Assembly: GCA_039000515.1 (NCBI GenBank)
Contig: JBCFYV010000012.1
Location: 91,021,588 to 91,085,587, forward strand
Length of the DNA stretch: 64,000 nt
Direction of reading: 5' to 3'
Source of the DNA: Timema cristinae
Lineage: Eukaryota > Arthropoda > Insecta > Phasmatodea > Timematidae
Positions 11,556-20,150 of the stretch are shown here, piece by piece; positions within the stretch are counted from its first letter, which is position 1, and each line of letters starts with the position of its first letter. The position numbers were made by a program, and so were the translations under genes. Under the pieces are notes generated by a model. It was not told the DNA's origin. It searched no databases and saw nothing but the letters and a program-made list of their open reading frames with translations.

Positions 11556-12107
11556 GATGTTCGGTGGTTATGGCCGGCACACCGCCGGGACGCCCTTTTT
11601 ATAGGCGCACGCCGCCTGGACACGGCCTCTTGAAGGGCACATGCCCCTACAGTCTTGAAAAATCTATTGTAATATCTCACCACCTTAGCGTCGTTGGCTG
11701 TATGATTGGTGGGTGAGAATAGGTTTTGGAAAGTTCTCAGCAGAATGTTCTGGGCACGATAGAGAAGGTACATGAGACAGTAATGGCCGCAAACGTCTGA
11801 GGCGATGCTTTGAAGTTGTAGTTTGCTATGGGACGTGCGAAAAGTGTTTTTGCATATAAATGCCAGATGTGTCTTTAACGTGGTGGAAAACCATAACTGT
11901 CAAAGTATTCTCCCACGCCGTTCTTGTCGATAAAGATGGCGACCAATGCGTCCCAGGCTTGGTGTGTGGATCGGTGTTGATGACGAGAGCGGCAGGTCGA
12001 GCTATTCTTGCGGGTAGTTGATCAGCAGGGAAAACACCCGACCGTACAGAACGGAACCACGGACTTGTTTTCAGCGCACGTCTTATGGTGTGCGTGTCCA
12101 TCTTCAA
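11432..12107 (-). pseudogene. Adenain-like cysteine protease (Polinton PRO), frameshifted
   Basis: The family cleaves capsid-maturation substrates and is homologous to adenovirus protease. In the first frame (from 12107, or a second ATG at 12101) I read LVINTDPHTKPGTHW, the segment holding the catalytic His. After a register change the sequence gives FDSYGFPP with the acidic residue, and after a second change VCGHYC with the catalytic Cys (near 11780) and an open tail to 11432. The breaks are apparent 1-nt losses near 11944 and near 11877. The start overlaps the end of the upstream nuclease-like gene, and the tail overlaps the start of the 244-aa gene, a compact viral-style layout. All three catalytic positions survive, so decay is by indels rather than active-site loss. 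The exact C-terminus is uncertain. Confidence 0.85.
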
Positions 12108-12562
12108 TCATCCAGTCTTGAAGTCCCCAGACGATAGAGGCAGAGCAGAAATTCCATACAGAACTATGTGCCATGCACATGGTGCGACCCAATTTAAGTG
12201 TTTTCAGTGACGAACAACCTCTGTCGTACAGATCTACGATGGGTGTAGACGTGTATTTGTCTAGAAACTTTTTCTTTTCTGCCCCTTGACGTAGACGGTT
12301 TCTGCACGCGCTGTGGCACGGGAGATGAGGGATTCGAGTAAGCTGTAATGCACATCACCGTAATCCCAGGTGATACCGTGCAGATTGTTAACTATATAGT
12401 CGGCTTTCTTTCTGACATCGGTGGAAAGTTCTTCGATAGCGTATGGAGGTTTTAACACCCAATGTTGAAGTAATGTTCCGCATACAGATAAAACACTCAG
12501 TTCCTTGACATAAACTCGTTGTTGTTGTCGATGAATCTCTGAAAATCCACAATGACGTCCAT
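12022..12562 (-). pseudogene. Polinton accessory gene, nuclease-like (DnaQ/RNase H-fold?), two frameshifts
   Basis: Begins ATGGACGTCATTGTGGAT at 12562. The reading frame shifts by one base near 12520 and again near 12283, after which it is open to the TGA at 12022-12024. Landmarks are an N-terminal V-x-D-hydrophobic-Q strand, YIVNNLHGITWDYGDV, TVYVKG, DLYDRGCSSL and a C/H-containing CMAHSSVWNFC segment. This order (early acidic strand, G-x-x-W-D-x-G-D, YVKG, acidic loop, late Cys/His) is that of a gene that I recall from many arthropod Polintons. A DEDD-type 3'-5' exonuclease fold is my inference from the spacing of acidic residues. It lies between the major capsid gene and the protease and overlaps the latter. 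Length about 180 codons. Confidence 0.6.
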
Positions 12563-12602
12563 AGCTTAAATGAAGGGGGTAAGGGGCGGGAAGCCGTTTA
12601 TA

Positions 12603-13903
12603 TTAACTTCCATAATCGGTCACGACGTTTCTGTCCTTGTCAATGGTGATGATGTTGGCAAACTCCCCGTACACGATACAGTTGACGGTTTCGGCGAGAG
12701 CTCGGGTGAAGCTCACTCCGATGCTCAGAGAACCGTGTCTCGTCAAATTCCAATGCGATGTCATGTGGGCGGACAGATTAGGTGTGAGATCGAAAGCCAT
12801 GAGATGATATCCCTTGGGGAAGGCTTCTCGTGTGATGTCGCTACCCTCGTTCATGAAATGGATACCCGTTCCAGAAAACAGCGTGTGGTAGGACATGACA
12901 TAGTGTCCGTTTAAAATATCGGGCTGTAACGGTTTCGACGGTACTTGTTCCCCGTCCACGTACAGCGAGAAATGGTTCATGCCGTAGGTTTGAAAGTTGA
13001 ACGGGTTCTTGGTGGCGTCTCCGTTGAACGCTGCGTTTGACACAAATCCCACGATGCACCGTTTGGGTAACTGGCCGGTGAATACGTTGTCCAGCGATTT
13101 CCTTTGCACGCCCGTAGGAATAGTGAGTTTTTTTACTTCCACACGGGTGATGGGATACTTGGCGGGACTGACGTTTAATGCTTTGGCGTGTGCCAACAGT
13201 ATAGAAGGTGCTACTTTGACACGCCTCACTAGAAGGCCAGCTTCAACGATGTGAACCTTAAAGTGAGGGAGTTCAGGGACCGCCATGAGATTAAACCCGT
13301 CTCTGGAACGGACCAACCTGACTCTGAGTTCGGCGCGGTTCAAAAGGTATTTCTCTTGGTTAAACACGTCACCGCGTAGATACCCCAAAATATCCACCGT
13401 CTTTCTTTTTGTGGTGAGACTGCGACGGGCCTCAAATCCCTTGTTGGCGTTAGCCTCCTCAAAGGTTCCGGGGGTGTCTGCGAACCACAGACCGCAAGTC
13501 AAATGTGTTCTTTTGGCTTCGCTGTTGTAATTGAGCAGCGTCTCAATGTACGCTCTATAGGCATACGTGTTGCTGGGCGGTGAGACTAGTTTTTGGTTTA
13601 AAAACACGTCCACCTGTGTGAATAGGGAATGCAGCCAATTGTTGACGGGAGCGATCTGATCCACCTCTGTGAAAGCGCCACCATCGGGTTTCATGATGGC
13701 AGCCCTGATATAGAGCATAGTCTGGGAAAGCTCTCGCCTTGTCCTGTAACGGTAAATTAGATGGGTGAATCATCGGTGAGGGAAGATACAGGTTTGTACT
13801 GGAGCCATTGCCCGCTTTCAAGACTGGTTTGAGTGGGTGGCACGGAAAAGAGATCGAGTTCACTGCTGGCACACTCGCAGGACTGGGGGTGTAGAAACGA
13901 CAT
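12603..13903 (-). pseudogene. Polinton major capsid protein (double jelly-roll), N-terminus broken
   Basis: This is the hexon-like protein forming the Polinton capsid shell. The C-terminal 371 codons (13718-12603) are uninterrupted and show family landmarks: FTQVDVFLNQKLV, TYAYRAYIETLLNY, a TFEEANANKGFEARR loop and a Gly-rich C-terminal half. The true start is the ATG at 13903, one base after the preceding gene's stop. From there the frame reads a Cys-containing LFSVPPTQTS start typical of the family, then hits an in-frame TAA (13757-13759). After that come an extra C in a CCC run (about 13724-13726) and a 2-base loss in a TATA run (about 13708-13712). These three lesions inactivate the gene. 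Total length, about 430 codons, is normal, so there is no large deletion. Confidence 0.9.
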
Positions 13904-13904
13904 T

Positions 13905-14318
13905 TTAACTGAAAATATCTTTAGCTTCTTTCTTGATCTTTTTACGTCGGGTGACGACCTCAGAATGACGTCGTTGCTTCTTACGACGCCCTTTATAGCC
14001 TGAGCTGGTCATCAGCGTGTTGATCTTCTGTTCAGCCTTGCGTTTCAGGTTTGTTCCAGCCTCGCCGACACGTTGCCTTGGGGCCTCTTTGAAAGGACGC
14101 CGTTGGTTGGCAACGTCGGAGAGCACGTCGATACCCGGATGAAGCGCCTGTTTTCCGATGGCTTTAGCGCCGCTTCTCAGCAACGGTACGACGCTTTTGA
14201 AAAGACCACTGAAAAAACTTCCTATCCCATGCCCTCTTTGATAGGGAACACCGTGGTAGATCGAAGATATTTCTGTTCTAGCCTGGTTGATGTAGTATCT
14301 TTGGTAGGGACAGTTCAT
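13905..14318 (-). CDS. Small basic Gly-rich virion-type protein (pVI/pX-like position), 137 aa
   Basis: Start is the ATG at 14318, which overlaps the penton stop as ATGA. The stop at 13905 is one base before the major-capsid start. The protein begins MNCPYQRYY, then has a Gly-rich amphipathic stretch (YQRGHGIGSFFSGLFKSVV) followed by SGAKAIGKQALHPG and a strongly Lys/Arg-rich C-terminus. That layout (Tyr-rich start, G-x-G-x-F-x-x-x-F amphipathic helix, basic tail) is characteristic of the short gene between penton and major capsid in Polintons and is reminiscent of adenovirus minor core/cement proteins. Function as a membrane-active or DNA-condensing virion component is inference. It is intact; the apparent 224-codon frame upstream of it is the penton C-terminus joined by a frameshift. 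Confidence 0.75.
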   Translation of the reverse strand: MNCPYQRYYINQARTEISSIYHGVPYQRGHGIGSFFSGLFKSVVPLLRSGAKAIGKQALHPGIDVLSDVANQRRPFKEAPRQRVGEAGTNLKRKAEQKINTLMTSSGYKGRRKKQRRHSEVVTRRKKIKKEAKDIFS

Positions 14319-15083
14319 GTTGAGCAGCGTCGAAAATGAAGTTTCACGCAACACTTTTCCAAACTCGAATGGTACAGGTTCACCCGTGTCGGTTCTTATA
14401 TTGATTTCCAAGCTTTCAATTTCCCTTCTAAGCACCGGCATGTAGTGCAACGGGTCGTAGCTAACTGTCTTATGTATGCCGTAGAGATAGTTTACGTTGT
14501 TGATACCGACGATACGTAACAGTGGTGCCACAATGTCACCCACGGGCTGAGGCTCGACGATATCCGTGTAGATGTACATTTGCGAGGGCAGGCCTAGTAG
14601 AATGTTGGCGGCGTACGGAGACTTTGGTACTTTTATCAGATTAGTCTTAGGATCGAAACCGAGCTGTAGACCTAGTTAGCTTGATAGAGTCAACAGCTGT
14701 ATATTTGGTGAAGAAGAGATAACTTCAACTTTTTTGTTGGGGTTTGTGTACTTGAATACAACTCCGGAATCCCCTTTAAAAGCCTCTACTTCGTTTAGTG
14801 CTTTGATCAATTCATGGATAGTGCTGTAGTTTCTAGCAGGGATATGATCCTTGAATATTTGTTCCACGCCGTTAGCGTCCACCCAGTTGTACCATACAAT
14901 ATTTTGACCCTCGGGTACGGTGGTGAAAGAACAGGGATATTGAAATTCAGCCAGAGCGACTTCCCACCGCCCTTCGAGTGTAAGACGGTAAGGAAGTTGC
15001 GTGGTGAAATTCGTGAGGGTATTTTTCGGGAAATATCCCATAGAGCTGTCTCTCGGCAAAGTGATGTAAAACTGGTCCTTCAT
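14315..15083 (-). pseudogene. Polinton minor capsid (penton-type) protein, stop plus frameshift
   Basis: Single-jelly-roll-type vertex protein of the Polinton capsid. The N-terminal part (15083-14676) shows FYITLPRDSSMGYFP, LEGRWEVALAEFQYP and a YSTIHELIKALNE helix. The C-terminal part shows YTDIVEPQPVGD, APLLRIV and DTGEPVPFEFGKV. These are in one register, separated only by an in-frame TAA at 14676-14678. Near 14345-14354 a one-base gain shifts the last dozen codons. The original stop was the TGA of an ATGA overlap with the next gene at 14315-14318, but because of the shift the frame now runs on into that gene. About 256 codons in total. The start ATG at 15083 overlaps the integrase stop, again as ATGA. 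Confidence 0.88.
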
Positions 15084-15397
15084 GGTAGGGCGCTGACGTA
15101 ACTGGCGGGAATCCAGGAATTAAACTTGGCGGGGTAACCTTTCCACTGCACGTACACTTTCTTTCTGGCACCTTTACCCTTGACACGTAGTATTTTATCA
15201 ACTTTAAAAGTTTCAGGGAGAAGTACGCGTTGCAATTCAGGTTCGTAAAACGTCCCCTACACTTCTTCGCCGTCAAGATCGGTGAGTCTGTAGACGACAG
15301 GTTGTCTCAACACGACACTGCTGACTTTGAAAATCTCTTCGCTCCAATTGCTTTCGTAGCCCTTTTCAAACAGCATTTTGGATTTGCTAATACGCAC
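15080..15397 (-). pseudogene. Polinton integrase, C-terminal remnant with chromodomain
   Basis: Only the end of the retroviral-type integrase remains. The sequence reads VRISK, FEKGYESNWSEEIF, a QPVVYRL...GEE strand, GTFYEPELQ and a chromodomain with VQWKGYPAKFNSWIP near the end, stopping at TGA 15080-15082. The SH3-like segment followed by a chromodomain is the standard C-terminus of Polinton integrases. The DDE catalytic core and zinc-binding N-terminus are gone. Homology stops abruptly at about 15397, where AT-rich repeats start. A TAG at 15257-15259 sits inside the remnant. The TGA overlaps the penton ATG. Confidence 0.85.
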
Positions 15398-15398
15398 T

Positions 15399-15458
15399 AT
15401 TGATATAGATGACGTTATGTGGCGAATGATGCCCCAGTATTTTGATTTTAACGTATAA
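15399..15458 (+). pseudogene. Plus-strand 3' coding remnant, copy 1 (unidentified)
   Basis: A frame reading IDIDDVMWRMMPQYF ends in TAA. The same C-terminus with conservative changes recurs at 15957-16031. It looks like the end of a plus-strand Polinton gene lost in the deletion, but I cannot name it. Confidence 0.4.
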
Positions 15459-15956
15459 GGTATTTATTTTGAAAATTCAAATTTTGTTAAATAAATATTA
15501 GAAAAATTTTGGTTAAACGTTTATATTTACAGATTAGTTATTGTGATCAGCAAAATGTTGTGTTTGTTTTTATAAATAAAATATAGTAATTATTATTTGG
15601 TCCTCTATTTCAATCAGAAATATATTTTGATTTAAACATATAAGGTATTTATTTCGAAAATTTAAATTTTGTTAAATAAATATTAGAAAAATTTTGGTTA
15701 AACGTTTATATTTACAGATTAGTTATTGTGATCATCAAAATGTTGTGTTTGTTTTTTTAAATAAAATATAGTAATTATTATTTGGTCCGCTATTTCAATC
15801 AGAAATATTATTATAGAATAATAATTGATTGTTAAATATATATTAGAAAAATAGACCGATTTTAACAGGAAAAATCTAATATTTACAAATACCAAATAAA
15901 TCTCAGGTAATTCATGTATAATTTATCTATTTATTTTGAAAATAAATTTTGTTAAC

Positions 15957-16031
15957 GATGGTGATTCGGATATTGATATAGACGACGTTATGCGTTGGAT
16001 GATGCCCCAGTATTTTGATTTAAACATATAA
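15957..16031 (+). pseudogene. Plus-strand 3' coding remnant, copy 2 (unidentified)
   Basis: Reads DGDSDIDIDDVMRWMMPQYF and then a short Asp/Leu end and TAA. Differences from copy 1 are mostly silent or conservative (GAT/GAC, Val/Ile, Phe/Leu), which suggests a genuine coding past rather than chance. Confidence 0.4.
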
Positions 16032-16334
16032 GATATTTATTTTGAAAATTTAAATTTTGTTAAATAAATATTAGAAAAATTTTGGTTAAACGTTTATATT
16101 TACAGATTAGTTATTGTGATAATCAAAATGTTGTGTTTATTATAGTAATTATTATTTGGTCCGCTATTTCAATCAGAAATATTATTATAGAATAATAATT
16201 GATTGTTAAATATATATTAGAAAAATAGGCCGATTTTAACAGCAAAAATCTAATATTTACAAATACCAAATAAATATTGTAAAAATTGTTATGTTTGTGT
16301 TTTAACGTCTATACCCCACACCTCCCTCCTATCC

Positions 16335-16342
16335 TATAAATA
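16335..16342 (+). promoter_or_regulatory. Candidate TATA box for the polymerase-region gene
   Basis: TATAAATA lies 36-43 bp upstream of the ATG at 16378, with a TCAGTCT initiator-like sequence between. The segment around it is partly repeated at 16896-16986. Confidence 0.45.
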
Positions 16343-16377
16343 TAAGCTCATATAGTTTATAAGCTCAGTCTCAGTGC

Positions 16378-16622
16378 ATGGTCACTCTAAGTCCTGATGA
16401 ATTAAAATCACAGATTGAGTATGCATGCACTTACATGATTGAAGCAGCTTCTTCTTTACGCCACAAAGGAAGTGGTGGGTCCGAGGACCTTGTGAAATAC
16501 TTAGAGCTTAAACTAGCTAAATATATTCCTTTGGGTGCTTGCAGCTATATTCCATTACCAGAAGAGTTGATAAATAAGAATGCTCTAATTAATATAAGAA
16601 ATGCTGACAGTAAATGCTTTTG
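16378..16622 (+). pseudogene. N-terminal fragment of the Polinton polymerase B gene (probable)
   Basis: An ATG behind a TATA box opens about 82 codons before SINE sequence begins. The end of the fragment reads YIPLPEELINKNALINI followed by a D-S-K-C-F motif. I recall this hydrophobic-LP...K-A-(L/I)-I-N-(V/I)...C-F pattern from the N-terminal part of Polinton polymerase B proteins in arthropods. The body of polymerase B (exonuclease, TPR and polymerase motifs) is not found anywhere in the window. The break at 16622-16623 is the insertion or recombination point of a SINE A copy in opposite orientation. The only plus-strand protein-coding start in the element. Confidence 0.55.
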
Positions 16623-16736
16623 GAAAACCACGCTCAGTTCACCCGACCGAGATTCGAACCTCGATCTTCCTAGTCCTCAGCAGCCGAGCTCAATACACCG
16701 AGCGCTTTAACCAACTACGCCACTGAGGTGGGTTTT
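16623..16736 (-). repeat. SINE family A copy (tail lost) interrupting the polymerase fragment
   Basis: Minus-orientation tRNA-like head: CCCACCTCAGTGGCGTAGTT on the complementary strand, with GATTCGAACCTCG as B-box complement. Body after GGAAAACCAC is missing, so the insertion was truncated or recombined. Confidence 0.8.
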
Positions 16737-17923
16737 TGTATATGTTAAATATATTATTTTTGTGAAGTGGAAAATTTGTTTAACGTAAATGTTATATATA
16801 TTATGTCAGCATATATAGTTTCATATTTAAAACATAACATAATTTCAAGATGCTCATAAGTGTATTACTTGTGATTTTTTTTTGTTTAAGTGTTGCGGGA
16901 ATAAATATTATAAAACTGTTATGTTTTGCGTTTTAACGTCTACACCCTCTCTACTATCATAGAAGCTCCGTCTCAAGCATTATGAGTGTAAGACCGTCTA
17001 GTTAAGTACAAAGCCCGTTCCCCCCTTAAACCAGCATTTTCAGTCATACAGGGAATCGAATCCTGGACACGTGGCGCGGCGGACAGAGATGTTAACGCCT
17101 CACGGACAGCTGGTTCATTAGACGTCTTGACCATTGACACTAGCCAGGCGACATAGATTAACAGGCAAATACAAGTCTCAAACTTCCCTTCACTGACAAA
17201 AGAGAGAGAGAGAGCGATACATTCTTTCTGGACACTTGGCGCCGTGGGTAGACATCTTAACGCTTCACACGCAGTGACGAGAAACAAGGACAGGGGTTCG
17301 AATCCTGGTTCACTGGATGATTGCCACCTTATTTGGTGGGTTAGGGAGTTTCCAGCTCAAAGGATCATATTTGACATAGGTTTGGTAGCAACATAATTAC
17401 TTTTTTATTATTTTAAAAGGACATGTAAGTGAACCCCTACTTTTGCACGGAGAATGAGACAGGGAAGCACCTTACGGGAATCCGCTCTCCCAGAAAAAAC
17501 ATGACATGTGGCTAATATAGGGTTTCGAACCCCTGACATGTGTAAGACCGTCTCTTTGCTTCAATTGGTGTACTAGTTCCCATTCCCCTCTTAAACCAAC
17601 ATTTTCAGTCATACACGGAATCGAAGCCTGGACACTTGACTCTGGGGGACAGACAGACATGCTAACGCCTCGCGGCCAAGTGATTCCTTAGACGTCTTGA
17701 CCGTTGACCACGCGACATAGATTAACAGACAAATACATGTCTCCCTTCACAGAGAGAGAGGGTTATACATTCTTTCTGGACACTTGGCGCAGTGGGCAGT
17801 CTTCCTAACACCGTGATGAGAAAGCTGCTGCCTCCTTTATATGTAGCATTTTCTCCTTCACCATTTTAATACATATCATATTCTGAAAAAAAAAAAATTA
17901 CACCTGGACACGGGAATCGAACC
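16737..17923. repeat. Invaded Polinton interior: tRNA-like repeats and a duplicated promoter segment
   Basis: 16896-16986 repeats the GTTATGTTT...GTTTTAACGTCTA...CTC segment found upstream of the polymerase fragment (16280-16375). 16976-17330 and 17505-17840 are diverged copies of one tRNA-like repeat: both contain CAGCATTTTCAGTCATAC or a variant, a GAATCGAA(T/G)CCTGGACAC box, ACGCCTC and AGACGTCTTGACC. A further GGAATCGAACCCTGG box lies at 17912. No protein-coding signal. Confidence 0.6.
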
Positions 17924-18187
17924 CTGGAAACTTTGGCTTACATATGTATCTTAGTACGTGTACTGGTTTGTTCACATTAAGGGGTAAGATATACTCGTAA
18001 ATATATATTATGGATTAGATGAACAATTCAACCCTTTTAATTTCTCTTTGGATACTGGAAACTTTGGCTTACATATGTATCTTAGTACGTGTACTGGTTT
18101 GTTCACATTAAGGGGGTAAGATATACTCGTAAATATATATTATGGATTAGATGAACAATTCAACCATTTTAATTTCTCTTTGGATAG
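17924..18187 (+). repeat. Tandem duplication, 131-bp unit
   Basis: 17924-18054 and 18055-18187 are almost identical (CTGGAAACTTTGGCTTACAT to TTTCTCTTTGGATA). The one-base length difference and a single mismatch suggest a recent duplication. Confidence 0.9.
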
Positions 18188-18280
18188 CAAACTAAGTCAC
18201 AACAATGTTGGTGGCTCCTTCAGGTCTTTGATTCTCCAGCCGTGGATTTAAAAAATAATAACATTTTATTGCTAGTTTTT

Positions 18281-18502
18281 TATTGACAATCAGCAATTGA
18301 TTAATTTAAAACAACAACAACAAGCAGCAATATTATTTAGGTCCTTTGATCAATACATATAAAAGATGTCTACCATCTAGAAAATGAGTAGGAGTCAATT
18401 TTATTGACAATCAGCAATTGATTAATTTAAAACAACAACCAGCAATATTATTTTGATCAATACATATAAAAGATGTCTACCATCTAGAAAATGAGTAGGA
18501 GC
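18281..18502 (+). repeat. Tandem duplication covering the 3' end of the finger gene
   Basis: TATTGACAATCAGCAATTGA to AAAATGAGTAGGAG occurs at 18281-18395 and 18402-18502. The second copy includes the last codons and stop of the 18477-18887 gene, so the first is a free copy of that 3' end. Copy 1 has extra ACAACA and GGTCCTT segments. Confidence 0.85.
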
Positions 18503-18887
18503 CCTTTCCAAAATAATTGAAGACACGTTGAGAGGCGCTAGAGCGTATATTGACAATGTCTCCACAGTTTTTACCTGGCAATCTTACTCTTCCAACAAAC
18601 TCAAGCACAATAACATTAGGTTCTGTCTCTTCCGCTAGCACAACATTATAACTTTTGTTTTTCTCAAGTTCGTTTAAGCACTTGACACGATTGTATTCCT
18701 CTTTCTCGATCAGGTCTAAAGCCCTACATAATACCTCCTCGTCCCAACAGGTATCCTGGTGAGCAGCAGTTTGATGACATTGAATTTTGTGCCGTATAAG
18801 ATTGGAGAGCTTTCCGTAGAATCCATCACAAATGCAACATTTAAACGGCATGATGTCAATTGGAGATGCAGCAAAAGAAATAAACAT
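18477..18887 (-). CDS. C2H2 zinc-finger protein, Polinton right-arm gene, 136 aa
   Basis: Residues from about 15 read KCCICDGFYGKLSNLIRHK and continue to a final His: one C2H2 finger (Cys-x2-Cys, then His-x4-His). An internal ATG at 18851 places the finger right at the start and is an equally good start, since the first 12 residues are unremarkable. Residues 65-115 carry CLNELEKNKSYNVV, a hydrophobic strand and GRVRLPG, the module shared with its two neighbours. The C-terminus ends YFGKGSYSFSRW. No lesion is seen. Position suggests an element-encoded DNA- or RNA-binding accessory protein; this is inference from the finger alone. The last codons lie in a tandem duplication, so the original C-terminus may have differed. 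Confidence 0.6.
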   Translation of the reverse strand: MFISFAASPIDIMPFKCCICDGFYGKLSNLIRHKIQCHQTAAHQDTCWDEEVLCRALDLIEKEEYNRVKCLNELEKNKSYNVVLAEETEPNVIVLEFVGRVRLPGKNCGDIVNIRSSASQRVFNYFGKGSYSFSRW

Positions 18888-18948
18888 TTGCTCTTAACGT
18901 TTTTTTCAAAATTTCACCACTAGCTCCGATGATGGCAGCAGAGTACGT

Positions 18949-19769
18949 CTAGTTTATTAATTCACTTTTAAACATCACACTTTGTTTTCCGAGATATATC
19001 GTACAGCGTGCTTTAGATTTAATGTGCTTAAAATCCAAATAATAGATTGACTTTGGAAGGAAAACGTTACCGAAACTGCCCAGGCTGAGTATGTAGTCGG
19101 CGGGCGTTTCACCTATAATTTTAACATTTGAATAATTTTTGTAAATTGTTAAATCCTCGAGATTTACAGGTTCTTCGGACTTTACCTCCGGTGGTGGTGG
19201 GCGCGCAGGTGACTCTGACTGTGGATACGCCAGTGAATCTGACGCCTGGTAGGTAGACGCCTCGGACGGTGGGCACGCAGGTGACTCTACTGACTGGTAG
19301 ACAGACGACTCTGACGACGGGTACGCCTGTGACGTCTGGTAGGTAGACGACTCTGGTGATGGGTACTCTGGGCTGGGTATGCCTGTGACTCTGGGGCTGT
19401 GTACTGCTGTCTCTCTGAGGGGGGTGGCGGCGGCGGCGTGAAGTACGGTGACGGGTGGTGTGGAGCTCGGAAGGGCGGCGGTGGAGGTTGGGATAACACA
19501 GCTACCACGTCCCCCTTGCGGAAATTGTAAACGGCGCACGTTACATCACACATATACGTTTCCACGATTCTCTCGTAGGGTAGTACTTCCGTCGCTCGTA
19601 TCGTGTGACAGGTAGAGTCACAAAACTCTATGTAGCTTCGCTCCTCTACTTTGTAAATTACCTGTCTATCACTCACCGCCACACTGTGAACATTCTCTCC
19701 CGTCATATAGGCACGCCCCTCCATCGTATGGCCCACAAATATTAAATTAATATAGCCGGGTAGAAGCAT
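18949..19769 (-). pseudogene. Pro/Ser/Tyr-repeat protein, Polinton right-arm gene, one frameshift
   Basis: Two overlapping frames form one gene. From the ATG at 19769 an N-terminal domain (HSVAVSDRQVIYKVEERSY, several Cys, ending FRKGDVVAVLSQ) leads into poly-Pro runs. Around 19370-19385 the register changes by one base in a CCAGCCCAG context, and the other frame continues as imperfect 8-16-residue repeats of YPSxES/YQxSES type, then a globular C-terminus (NLEDLTIYKNYSN ... GNVFLPKS) ending at 18949. Pro-rich linker between two small domains, about 270 codons. I recognise no family. The C-terminal module resembles the neighbouring 96-aa and finger proteins. A scaffold or adaptor role is only a guess. 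Repeat slippage may explain the frameshift. Confidence 0.55.
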
Positions 19770-19839
19770 GGTGAGCGTACCTGAGAGCTAAACGTTCTGT
19801 AGAGGCTCCGCTGCCCGTTGTTGTTAACTGCCGTGTCTC

Positions 19840-20130
19840 TTAAACGCGTTCAAAGTTCACAATGGTAGGTGAACCGGGTTTTACTCTGGCGCAGGTAAAT
19901 ACCAGTTTTTCTTTATTTAACTCACACACGTCTTCATCTGTAAGAGTACCAAACCGGCAGGGTAAAAATACACAAAACTCGCCGTCTAGATAGGCTATTA
20001 GACGTCTCCCGAACTTTGTATCGACGGCTTTTAATTTATCAACCGAGTACTTTTGATCTACGGCTAGATCACACAATTTGACGGTCTGCACGGCGTCGAC
20101 GATATTTACCAGCTTCTGTAACTTGTCCAT
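19840..20130 (-). CDS. Small Polinton right-arm protein, possibly OB-like, 96 aa
   Basis: Starts at the ATG at 20130, downstream of two TATA-like boxes, and is the first gene inside the right TIR. After an N-terminal helix (MDKLQKLVNIVDAV) the protein has DLAVDQKYSVDKLKAV, TKFGRRLIAYLDG and FCVFLPCRFG, then a Glu/Lys-rich end. The K-Y-x-V ... T-K-x-G-x-R-hydrophobic ... F-hydrophobic-LP-x-R pattern is one that I recall from small proteins in arthropod genomes and Polinton-like elements. A five-strand OB-like barrel that binds single-stranded DNA would fit the strand pattern, but this is inference. Intact, and with the strongest-looking promoter in the element. Confidence 0.6.
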   Translation of the reverse strand: MDKLQKLVNIVDAVQTVKLCDLAVDQKYSVDKLKAVDTKFGRRLIAYLDGEFCVFLPCRFGTLTDEDVCELNKEKLVFTCARVKPGSPTIVNFERV

Positions 20131-20150
20131 ATTGGCCCGCTCTACAAACG

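Larger units (their letters stand above)
15398..16290 (+). repeat. Three direct partial copies of an AT-rich block at the Polinton deletion junction
   Basis: Copies at about 15432-15620, 15627-15905 and 16010-16275 share ATTTTGATTTAAACATATAA, TTGGTTAAACGTTTATATTT and TTATTATTTGGTCC segments. They start exactly where integrase homology ends, so the array marks the deletion or rearrangement junction. Confidence 0.8.

Noticed and set aside
12570..13530. Plus-strand frames opposite the capsid gene
   Set aside because: Shadows of the minus-strand capsid codons; no motifs of their own.
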